This document shows positions 56,935-64,000 of a DNA stretch of 64,000 nucleotides, piece after piece. The notes beneath the pieces were generated by a model. The model was given only the letters and a program-made list of their open reading frames with translations, made no database searches and was not told the DNA's origin. The position numbers and the translations under genes were made by a program. Source of the DNA: Shewanella surugensis (lineage in GTDB: Bacteria > Pseudomonadota > Gammaproteobacteria > Enterobacterales > Shewanellaceae); assembly GCF_023284005.1 (NCBI RefSeq), contig NZ_JAKIKS010000012.1, positions 1-64,000 on the forward strand, written 5' to 3'. Each line of letters begins with the position of its first letter. The first letter of the stretch is position 1.

Positions 56935-58194
56935 GTGAGGGCATTTTTAGTGAGCCAGATGCAGGGAATTGATATCCAACACGATGTGGTGATCATTGGT
57001 GGTGGCATGGTGGGTGCAGCAAGTGCTGTAGGGCTAGCACAATTAGGCATAAATGTGGCCGTGCTTGAAATGAGTGAGCCCAAAGCCTATCAGCCGGAAC
57101 AACCATTGGACTTACGTGTTTCAGCCATTAGCGCTCATTCTGAAAAGCTGCTTAACAGTTTAGGGGCGATGGACTTTCTGAATCAGGCCCGTAAGGTGGC
57201 TTATAAAGGGTTGGAGACGTGGGAGATTGATGGTTTTATTACGCGTTTTCATAGCGACCAAATAGGCGAGAGTCATTTAGGTCACATTATTGAAAATAGA
57301 TTGATTCAACTGGCTTTGTGGCAGCAATTGCACGCTTTAGATAATATTCATCTTTACTGCCCTGTCAAAGTGGTCGCGTTATCGCGCCAGACGACTGCTC
57401 ATCAAGCTTCACTGTTATCCAGCGATCAGACGGCGCCTTCGACATCCAGTGTTCGAGTACAACTGGAGGATGGACGCACCTTAACCGCGCCTTTATTAGT
57501 GGGTGCTGATGGTGCCAACTCTTTTGTGCGCCAGTGGGCGAATATTGGTGTGAGTGGCTGGGATTATGCTCAATCTGCGATGTTGATTAATATTAAAACG
57601 GCGCAGGCAGAGCCGCCTGTGACTTGGCAACAATTTACACCCCATGGTCCACGCTCTTTATTGCCTTTGCCTGACAATCATGCCTCGTTAGTTTGGTATG
57701 ATGATACGCAGAAAATAAAGCAATTATCTCAACTGAATAATAAGGCATTAGGCATACAAATCCGTGCCCATTTCCCGCGTCGTTTAGCGCAGGATTTTGA
57801 GGTGTTGGATAAAGGCTGTTTTAGTTTAACCAGGCGTCATGCACAACGGTATTTTAGCGATAACGTGGTGATTTTAGGCGATGCGGCCCACACTATTAAT
57901 CCTCTTGCGGGTCAAGGCGTGAATTTAGGTTTTAAAGATGTCGCAGCGCTTATTGAGTCAGTTAGGCAACGAATGTCGGAGTCTGACGCTTGGTGGGATA
58001 ACACCATGTTAGCCCATTATCAGTCTAGTCGGTATCGCGACAATCAATTAATGATGTCGGCCATGGATATGTTTTATGCCGGTTTCAGTAATGAGTTATT
58101 GCCACTCAAACTTATTCGTAATGGTATGCTAAAACTGGCGAATATTAACGGGCCGATTAAACGCAAAGTGTTAAAGTACGCTATGGGTTATTAA
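56935..58194 (+). CDS. FAD-dependent ubiquinone-biosynthesis hydroxylase (UbiH/UbiF/VisC family)
   Basis: A 419-residue flavin monooxygenase of ubiquinone ring hydroxylation. DVVIIGGGMVGAASAVGLAQ is the FAD dinucleotide motif, LLVGADGANSFVRQWA the DG motif, and VVILGDAAHTINPLAGQGVN the GD motif with the family signature. The segment RVSAISAHSEKLLNSLGAMD is typical of UbiF/UbiM-type enzymes, so hydroxylation at C6 (UbiF) is likely, but paralogues are close. GTG at 56935 follows aggtgggg; an ATG eight codons on is an alternative start. It is followed by a strong terminator. Confidence 0.87.
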   Translation: MRAFLVSQMQGIDIQHDVVIIGGGMVGAASAVGLAQLGINVAVLEMSEPKAYQPEQPLDLRVSAISAHSEKLLNSLGAMDFLNQARKVAYKGLETWEIDGFITRFHSDQIGESHLGHIIENRLIQLALWQQLHALDNIHLYCPVKVVALSRQTTAHQASLLSSDQTAPSTSSVRVQLEDGRTLTAPLLVGADGANSFVRQWANIGVSGWDYAQSAMLINIKTAQAEPPVTWQQFTPHGPRSLLPLPDNHASLVWYDDTQKIKQLSQLNNKALGIQIRAHFPRRLAQDFEVLDKGCFSLTRRHAQRYFSDNVVILGDAAHTINPLAGQGVNLGFKDVAALIESVRQRMSESDAWWDNTMLAHYQSSRYRDNQLMMSAMDMFYAGFSNELLPLKLIRNGMLKLANINGPIKRKVLKYAMGY

Positions 58195-58231
58195 GCGCTG
58201 TAAACGTTGGCGAGCAATGGATATTTGTTGG

Positions 58232-58265
58232 CGGGGTATTAGGGTGCTAAAATACCCCGTTTTTA
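58232..58265 (+). terminator. terminator after the Ubi hydroxylase gene
   Basis: A 9-bp stem cggggtatt/aataccccg followed by tttttattt lies 38 bases past the stop codon. It separates the hydroxylase gene from pth. Confidence 0.88.
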
Positions 58266-58316
58266 TTTGGCGTTCGTTTATTTTACGGTCGCACTAATGT
58301 GTAAAGATTGGAAAAC

Positions 58317-58901
58317 ATGAGCGATATAAAATTGATTGTGGGTCTTGCCAATCCAGGCGCCCAATATGAACGAACACGGCATAATGCGGGCGCTTGGTAT
58401 ATTGAAGAATTGGCTCGATTATGTGGCGCAAATTTGGTTCCTGAGAGTAAATATTTTGGTTTAACCGCTAAGACTCATTTTCAAGGCAAAGATGTGCGTC
58501 TGTTGATCCCGGCCACGTTTATGAATTTAAGCGGTAAGTCAGTGGGTGCATTAGCGAATTTTTTTCGTATTAAACCCGAAGAAATTTTGGTGGCTCATGA
58601 TGAGCTTGATATGCCGCCTGGCGTGGCTAAGTTTAAACTCGGTGGTGGTCATGGTGGCCATAATGGTTTAAGAGACATTATTGAAAAAATGGCAAACGAT
58701 AAGGGGTTTTATCGTCTGCGAATTGGTATTGGTCATCCTGGTGATAAAAATCAGGTGAGCAATTATGTACTCAGTAAGGCGTCACCGACCGATCAAGGTT
58801 TGATTGATGCAGCGATTGATGAAGCTGTGTGTTCAACAGAAGTGTTATTTAATCAAGATATGAATAAAGCAATGCATCGTTTGCATTCTTTTAAAGCATA
58901 A
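58317..58901 (+). CDS. pth: peptidyl-tRNA hydrolase
   Basis: Releases stalled peptides from tRNA. It has 194 residues (194 in E. coli) from the ATG at 58317; the TTG three codons earlier is not needed. [20 protein letters not shown] includes the catalytic His. [37 protein letters not shown] and [10 protein letters not shown] have the conserved Asn, Asp and His. It is followed 70 bases later by ychF, the standard pairing. Confidence 0.96.
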   Translation: MSDIKLIVGLANPGAQYERTRHNAGAWYIEELARLCGANLVPESKYFGLTAKTHFQGKDVRLLIPATFMNLSGKSVGALANFFRIKPEEILVAHDELDMPPGVAKFKLGGGHGGHNGLRDIIEKMANDKGFYRLRIGIGHPGDKNQVSNYVLSKASPTDQGLIDAAIDEAVCSTEVLFNQDMNKAMHRLHSFKA

Positions 58902-58970
58902 TTTAATCGTCGCTATGAGTGTACTTAATACATCAAGCTTCGAGTCAGTCGATAAGAGAAAGGTAAAAAT

Positions 58971-60062
58971 ATGGGTTTTAAATGCGGTATCGTTGGTCTG
59001 CCTAATGTTGGTAAATCAACCCTTTTTAATGCGTTAACAAAAGCAGGTATTGAAGCATCAAATTTCCCGTTTTGTACCATTGAGCCAAATACTGGGATTG
59101 TTCCTGTACCGGATCTTCGTTTAGATGCGTTAGCGGCCATTGTTAAGCCTGAGCGTGTTATTCCGACAACCATGGAATTTGTTGATATAGCAGGTTTGGT
59201 TGCAGGTGCATCAAAAGGGGAAGGTTTAGGCAATAAGTTCCTTGCTAACATTCGTGAGACTGATGCTATTGGTCATGTTGTGCGTTGTTTTGAAGATGAC
59301 AATATTGTCCATGTGGCTAATAAAGTGTCTCCAGCCAATGATATTGAAGTCATTAATACCGAATTGGCTTTAGCTGATTTAGATTCTTGTGAGCGTGCGA
59401 TTACACGTCAGCAAAAACGGGCTAAAAGTGGCGAAAAAGATGCTAAATTTGAAGTCAGTGTGCTTGAAAAAATGTGCCCAGTATTGAATGAAGGCCACAT
59501 GCTGCGTTCACTCGATTTAAGCAAGGAGGAGTTAGAGGCGGTGGCTTACCTGAATTTCTTAACGCTTAAGCCGACCATGTATATTGCCAATGTGTCTGAA
59601 GATGGATTTGAAAATAATCCACATTTAGACGTCGTGCGTGAGATAGCAGCGAAAGAAAATGCCGTTGTTGTGGCTGTTTGTGCTGCGATTGAGTCTGAAC
59701 TTGCAGAAATGGATGCTGAAGATCGTGATGAATTTATGGCTGATCTTGGATTAGAAGAGCCCGGTCTTGATCGCGTGATCCGCAGTGGTTATGAATTATT
59801 AACCTTACAAACTTATTTTACCGCGGGTGTAAAAGAAGTGCGCGCTTGGACGGTAGCGGTAGGTGCAACAGCGCCGCAATCGGCTGGCGTTATTCATACA
59901 GACTTTGAACGCGGATTTATTCGTGCCCAAGTGATGGCTTATGAAGACTTTATCGCTTATAAAGGTGAAGCAGGCGCTAAAGAAGCGGGTAAATTGCGGG
60001 TCGAAGGGAAAAATTACATCGTTAAAGATGGCGATGTGATGCACTTCTTATTCAATGTATAA
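58971..60062 (+). CDS. ychF: ribosome-binding ATPase YchF
   Basis: An Obg-related, ATP-preferring P-loop protein of 363 residues. [18 protein letters not shown] is the G1 loop, and [20 protein letters not shown] the G3 region with the YchF-specific residues. YIANVSEDG is the altered G4, which explains ATP preference. A helical arm follows, then a TGS domain ([20 protein letters not shown], then [10 protein letters not shown]). It binds ribosomes and modulates the stress response. Ribosome site agagaaagg is 7 bases before the ATG. Confidence 0.96.
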   Translation: MGFKCGIVGLPNVGKSTLFNALTKAGIEASNFPFCTIEPNTGIVPVPDLRLDALAAIVKPERVIPTTMEFVDIAGLVAGASKGEGLGNKFLANIRETDAIGHVVRCFEDDNIVHVANKVSPANDIEVINTELALADLDSCERAITRQQKRAKSGEKDAKFEVSVLEKMCPVLNEGHMLRSLDLSKEELEAVAYLNFLTLKPTMYIANVSEDGFENNPHLDVVREIAAKENAVVVAVCAAIESELAEMDAEDRDEFMADLGLEEPGLDRVIRSGYELLTLQTYFTAGVKEVRAWTVAVGATAPQSAGVIHTDFERGFIRAQVMAYEDFIAYKGEAGAKEAGKLRVEGKNYIVKDGDVMHFLFNV

Positions 60063-60318
60063 GTGAGCCTGTTGGGGCTGGCTTGTGAGAATGTGATAAG
60101 AGTGGACAGTTTTAAGTGAGTTGAAACAGATCAGGTAAGGGCGTTTTCTTTTGATAATTGAAACGACTTGCCTGATTTATGTTCTCTTGTTTGATGAGCA
60201 TCAAGTTGAAAAATCAATTAACTGACTTTATTTACGACATAAATTGCGGAAGTGTTAGTCATTTTGATGAACTTATCGCCAAGCAGTGCTTTTTCAGGTG
60301 GATTGCTAAAAAAAGCGG

Positions 60319-60347
60319 TTGACCTTGATACCTCTAATAAGCATAAT
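60319..60347 (+). promoter_or_regulatory. sigma-70 promoter of the tRNA operon
   Basis: TTGACC and CATAAT are separated by exactly 17 bases, about 40 bases before the first tRNA. The discriminator after the -10 box is GC-rich (acgccccg), as in stringently controlled stable-RNA promoters. The rest of the gap 60063-60318 shows no feature. Confidence 0.8.
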
Positions 60348-60385
60348 ACGCCCCGTTCCTCGCTAATAACGACGAATGAAACGTT

Positions 60386-60462
60386 GGCAATGTAGCTCAG
60401 CTGGTTAGAGCACAGCACTCATAATGCTGGGGTCGCAGGTTCAAGTCCCGCCATTGCTACCA
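60386..60462 (+). tRNA. tRNA-Met (CAT), elongator, copy 1
   Basis: 77 bases. Acceptor ggcaatg/cattgct with discriminator A and encoded CCA. Anticodon stem cagca/tgctg around loop ctcataa. It matches E. coli elongator tRNA-Met in layout, including the A-C mismatch in the T stem. Confidence 0.96.
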
Positions 60463-60622
60463 TCTTTTCTTTCCTTTTAGGGCAGAATGGATGTAAAAGG
60501 CTACAATAGCGAAAACTTGAATATCAAGTCTCAACTATTATGGCTATCATTTATTCTTTCCTGTTTAGGTCAAGAATGGATGTAAAGCAAGTTTATCTCT
60601 CTAGATATAAAACAGAGTTTGT

Positions 60623-60707
<85 letters not shown>

Positions 60708-60766
60708 TTTGATTTAAACATTATGGGCTTAGGCCGGTAGTGATGTTTGAAGTAGGAAGTATAAAT

Positions 60767-60841
60767 TGGGATATCGCCAAGCGGTAAGGCACCGGGTTTT
60801 GATCTCGGCATCCCCAGGTTCGAATCCTGGTATCCCAGCCA
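60767..60841 (+). tRNA. tRNA-Gln (TTG), copy 1
   Basis: 75 bases. Acceptor tgggata/tatccca, discriminator G, CCA encoded. Anticodon loop ttttgat, giving TTG. Confidence 0.96.
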
Positions 60842-60871
60842 TTCCTTTACTTTAAACGCTTTAGAAGATTT

Positions 60872-60946
60872 TGGGATATCGCCAAGCGGTAAGGCACCGG
60901 GTTTTGATCTCGGCATCCCCAGGTTCGAATCCTGGTATCCCAGCCA
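60872..60946 (+). tRNA. tRNA-Gln (TTG), copy 2
   Basis: Identical in sequence to copy 1, 30 bases downstream of it. Confidence 0.96.
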
Positions 60947-60951
60947 TCTTT

Positions 60952-61028
60952 GGCAATGTAGCTCAGCTGGTTAGAGCACAGCACTCATAATGCTGGGGTC
61001 GCAGGTTCAAGTCCCGCCATTGCTACCA
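60952..61028 (+). tRNA. tRNA-Met (CAT), copy 2
   Basis: Identical to copy 1; only five bases separate it from the preceding tRNA-Gln. Confidence 0.96.
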
Positions 61029-61188
61029 TCTTTTCTTTCCTTTTAGAGCAGAATGGATGTAAAAGGCTACAATAGCGAAAACTTGAATATCAAGTTACGA
61101 CTATTATGGCTATCAATTATTCTTTCCTGTTTAGCTAAAGAATGGATGTAAAATAAGATTATCTCTCTAGATACAAAACAGAGTTTGT

Positions 61189-61273
<85 letters not shown>

Positions 61274-61336
61274 TTTATTTAAAAGATTAATGTATTGCTA
61301 TATATTTTGTTGCTTATGTTAATGTAAACGCTTTAT

Positions 61337-61411
61337 TGGGATATCGCCAAGCGGTAAGGCACCGGGTTTTGATCTCGGCATCCCCAGGTTCGAATCCTGG
61401 TATCCCAGCCA
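61337..61411 (+). tRNA. tRNA-Gln (TTG), copy 3
   Basis: Same sequence as the other two tRNA-Gln genes. Confidence 0.96.
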
Positions 61412-61470
61412 TATTTAAAGATTATTTGTATAGTCTTTAATTTATCATTAAAATGGTAAATAAGATCAAT

Positions 61471-61555
<85 letters not shown>

Positions 61556-61600
61556 TTGATTTTATCGATTATCATAGATAATGGTAAAATTTGATATAAC

Positions 61601-61630
61601 AAAAAAGCCCATTTAATTATGGGCTTTTTT
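61601..61630 (+). terminator. terminator of the tRNA operon
   Basis: A 12-bp stem aaaaaagcccat/atgggctttttt with loop ttaatt lies 45 bases past the last tRNA. Confidence 0.92.
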
Positions 61631-62149
61631 GTGCCTGCTATTCCTCTTTTTTATGTTTATTTTCCTATGATCGCTTAATTTTTCTTGTCTAGCAGGATCT
61701 CGCTGTTGAAATCTTTAATCAATATTTGATGTTTTTTCAAATGAAGCTATTTTATGGATATTGACGATACTTTTGCTGGAGATAATGAGAGCTTTAACGA
61801 ACAGCAAACCGCGGGTAATATTGTTAGCAGTTGTAAAACCTGTGATTTTTCAGCTGTTGTGGGGCGAGTGGCTGTATTAAGCGGGATGCTCATTATGTCA
61901 CAGTGAGTGATATAGAGAGGGTGATGTCACGAACTCGCAATGTATATGCACAAGTGACAGCTGTAATGATTATGAAGTGAAGCATTTTTCACCTACTAGA
62001 CTTATTGTGAATGAATTCGTTGCTTGAGTAGGCTGAATTAATTCTCTCAGTTAATCAAACTGTCATGAGTTTGGACTAATGTCATCGCGAATAATGACAG
62101 CAGCAAAGAAAAGTCTTGTGCTGTCATTTTTATTTCAATTTATTTTAGG
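61631..62149. other. gap with hairpin and a doubtful small frame
   Basis: A plus-strand frame of about 50 codons begins MDIDDTFAGDNESFNEQQTA at 61754; no family is recognised and I do not call it. At 62093-62128 aatgacagca/tgctgtcatt forms a 10-bp stem followed on the plus strand by ttttatttc. This is a terminator-like element near the end of the convergent satP gene. Confidence 0.45.
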
Positions 62150-62725
62150 TTAAGCTGTTTTTAAATGCCCTTCGCCAATGGGTAAAATGGGTCGGCCAAA
62201 CTGCTCTTCCAGTACTTGTGCCATGGCTAAATACATCGCTAATGAGCCGACGAGTATACCTTCGTAAGCGGCGATGATGCCGAGGAGTGTATTTCCTGAA
62301 AAATCTCGGGCGGCCAATAAGAAAAATAATACAGTCAAACCGGAAAAAATGGCTTGTTTGACGCGGCTATATTTCAATGTGCCTAAGGTCATAAAGAGGG
62401 TGAATATTCCCCACATCAATAAATAGCAGCCCATGTAAGCGGCGGGTGTGGCGTCGGCGACACCGAGTGTTGGCAAGATGAGTAGTAAGACTAAGCTCCA
62501 CCAAAATAGGCCATAAGATAAAAAAGCCGTCATTGCGAAGGTGTTATTGCGGCGATATTCCATTATCCCCGCAATAATTTGTGCTAAGCCACCGTAACAT
62601 AATCCCATGGCTAAGATCATGGCACTAATGGGGAAAAACCCCGCATTATGGATGTTAAGTAAAACGGTGGTCATGCCAAATCCCATGAGTCCAAGTGGGG
62701 CTGGGTTTGCGAATTGCTGTTGCAA
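62150..62725 (-). CDS. acetate/succinate transporter, GPR1/FUN34/YaaH (SatP) family
   Basis: A 191-residue inner-membrane protein with six helices. ANPAPLGLMGFGMTTVLLNI is the family signature near the N-terminus (NPAPLGL). MGLCYGGLAQIIAGIMEYRR and TFAMTAFLSYGLFWWSLVLL follow in conserved order. It is expected to import acetate or succinate with protons. A 10-bp inverted repeat (62776-62819) lies in its upstream region. It is monocistronic. Confidence 0.9.
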   Translation of the reverse strand: MQQQFANPAPLGLMGFGMTTVLLNIHNAGFFPISAMILAMGLCYGGLAQIIAGIMEYRRNNTFAMTAFLSYGLFWWSLVLLLILPTLGVADATPAAYMGCYLLMWGIFTLFMTLGTLKYSRVKQAIFSGLTVLFFLLAARDFSGNTLLGIIAAYEGILVGSLAMYLAMAQVLEEQFGRPILPIGEGHLKTA

Positions 62726-63189
62726 GAAAATACTCCAAAATAATGATAAATAACGGTGTGAAAAATCCCTTTTACGATCCCAATAGTCCGCAGCGACAGA
62801 GGTGAGTGTCTATTGGGGATGTTCATCGACTATGTTTAGCGGTGGGTCATTATAGAGAGTCGCCAAGAGGGCATCAATTGACACTTTAGTCGTATATTAG
62901 AGGAAGTTAAATGTGCGATGAATGTTAGCTCATCCATATTATCAGATGATAAGTCTTATTCTTTTTAATCGCTTATCATTTGCTTAGGTTGTAATAATCA
63001 GGGAATAGACCATTTACATAAAATGAGATGAATAGACTATGATTATATTAAACCTACTTTAGTATTGGAGATAGATTTCAATATTAAAGTGAATGTTGTT
63101 TACGGATAAACATCTACACAACTATTTGATTAAAATCTTATATAGTGAGTTTAGCTTTAGGTTTATCAGTACAAAAAGGTGCTGTATCT
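62726..63189. other. divergent intergenic region satP / NRPS
   Basis: It contains the inverted repeat atcccaatag (62776) and ctattggggat (62809), about 50 bases upstream of satP. This is a possible operator or 5'-leader hairpin. The right part is AT-rich and must carry the NRPS promoter. No gene is seen. Confidence 0.45.
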
Positions 63190-64000
63190 ATGTCTAAAAT
63201 ATCAAAAGCTGATCGTTCACCTCTTCTATTACCTCTTCATTTTGCACAAGAAAATGTCTACTTTGATCAACTAATTTCACCTGATAGTTCAATGTATAAT
63301 ATTGGTTGTTATTCTATTATTGAGGTTAAATATGACTTTACTGTATTAAAGCATGCTTGGCAGCTGTTAATTGATAAAGTCGATGCATTAAGATTAGATC
63401 TTGTTCAGCAAGAGGGAGGAGCGCCATTACAGAGAGTATTACCCAAAGGGACAGTGGAGGGATATATTGAATCAATTGACTTTTCAAGCAAAGACTCTTC
63501 CCATAGTGAGGCAAAGCAATGGATGCAAGCCCAATTTACCAATGTATTTGATGCTCATCGTGGTCAAAAGTATCAAATTGCCTTAATCAAGTTATCAGAT
63601 AAAAAATATTATTTATTTTATCGTTTTCATCACATTATTAATGATGGAACGGGTGTTTGTCGTTTGATTGAATATCTTCATCGTACGTATGATGCCTTAC
63701 TCAAAAGGGCGGATTTAGGTTGGCTGGTTGAAATCCCTCAGTATCAACCGACTATCGAAAAATCGAGAGAATATATAGTATCAAAAAGATATCATCGGGA
63801 TAAACGGTATTGGAGTGGTTTCATTCAAAGTAAAGAGGCAACTCAGTTAGATAAACACTATCATAGACAAGGGAATGATGTTTACGAAAAAGGATTATCT
63901 TCTACATTAAGTTGTAATTTACGTGATTGCTGTGCGATGCGCAAAATAAGTTTATTGTCGCTATTAATGGGCGTGTCTGCCTTATATTTTTCAAATACGT
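63190..64000 (+). CDS. non-ribosomal peptide synthetase, N-terminal condensation domain (runs off window)
   Basis: An open frame from the ATG at 63190 to the window edge (270 codons, no stop). It begins with an NRPS condensation domain. LPLHFAQENVYFDQLISPDS then MYNIG is the C1-like entry motif. VDALRLDLVQQEGGAPLQRV is C2-like. FYRFHHIINDGTGVCRLIEY carries the full HHxxxDG (His147, His148, Asp152, Gly153). RDKRYWSGFIQ is the later segment. A condensation domain at the very start suggests fatty-acyl capping (lipopeptide) or an EntF-like siderophore enzyme. Adenylation and carrier domains would follow outside the window. It is not a continuation of the 54.4-kb protein, which is a separate stand-alone domain. 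Confidence 0.87.
   Translation, partial: MSKISKADRSPLLLPLHFAQENVYFDQLISPDSSMYNIGCYSIIEVKYDFTVLKHAWQLLIDKVDALRLDLVQQEGGAPLQRVLPKGTVEGYIESIDFSSKDSSHSEAKQWMQAQFTNVFDAHRGQKYQIALIKLSDKKYYLFYRFHHIINDGTGVCRLIEYLHRTYDALLKRADLGWLVEIPQYQPTIEKSREYIVSKRYHRDKRYWSGFIQSKEATQLDKHYHRQGNDVYEKGLSSTLSCNLRDCCAMRKISLLSLLMGVSALYFSNT

Noticed and set aside
61754..61910. Small frame starting MDIDDTFAG after the tRNA array
   Set aside because: About 50 codons with no ribosome site and no known similarity; treated as chance.
63401..63586. 61-codon plus-strand frame
   Set aside because: An out-of-frame shadow of the NRPS condensation domain, which is open from 63190 to the edge.

Overview
The window looks like the chromosome of a Shewanella-type marine gammaproteobacterium. 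This is inferred from gene content and order, not from a database search. Supporting blocks are pepA/holC/valS divergent from lptF-lptG, leuS-lptE-holA-nadD with a ybeL-type gene beside leuS, miaB next to phoH(ybeZ)-ybeY-corC-lnt, pth-ychF, and a Met/Leu/Gln tRNA array like the E. coli metT operon. Small families that, from memory, are typical of Shewanella and Vibrio also occur (DUF2960-, DUF2913- and DUF3634-like). Base composition is AT-leaning throughout.

Layout. 1-6.2 kb: the C-terminal end of an IS256-type transposase at the edge, a short-chain dehydrogenase, a VOC protein, a flavin reductase divergent from a cysteine-rich HTH regulator with a palindrome between them, an RsuA-type pseudouridine synthase and a POT-like MFS transporter. 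6.2-8.3 kb: a signal-peptide-bearing kinase-fold protein and a decayed second copy of the valS 3' end. 8.3-24.8 kb: core genes (valS, holC, pepA, lptFG) followed by a mix of membrane, RNA helicase, peptidase and FKBP genes. 25-29.7 kb: a DUF368 (undecaprenyl-phosphate translocase family) gene, a DUF3634-like gene and gabD-gabT for GABA degradation. 29.7-32.1 kb: a broken flippase gene and an orphan acidic coiled-coil protein. 32.2-45.1 kb: core genes nadD, holA, lptE, leuS, ybeL-like, an Omp85-superfamily barrel, lnt, corC, ybeY, phoH and miaB.

45.1-56.8 kb is the accessory heart. It holds a second, minimal kinase-fold protein with an unusual start. Next come four sugar-acid catabolism genes (class II aldolase, enolase-superfamily dehydratase, amidohydrolase lactonase, SDR). 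A GtrA-type flippase plus epimerase/reductase pair follows on the minus strand. Opposite it lies a plus-strand run of UDP-sulfoquinovose synthase (SqdB), a stand-alone condensation-domain acyltransferase and a GT8 glycogenin-like glycosyltransferase. SqdB with a GT8 enzyme resembles the sqdB/sqdD pair of Rhodobacter. The condensation-type acyltransferase between them is not part of the classical SQDG pathway as I know it and suggests an acylated sulfoquinovose glycolipid or conjugate.

56.9-64 kb: a UbiH/UbiF-family hydroxylase, pth, ychF, eight tRNA genes behind a stringent-looking promoter, a SatP/YaaH acetate transporter and, running off the right edge, an open reading frame beginning with a canonical NRPS condensation domain. 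The rest of that synthetase must lie beyond base 64000.
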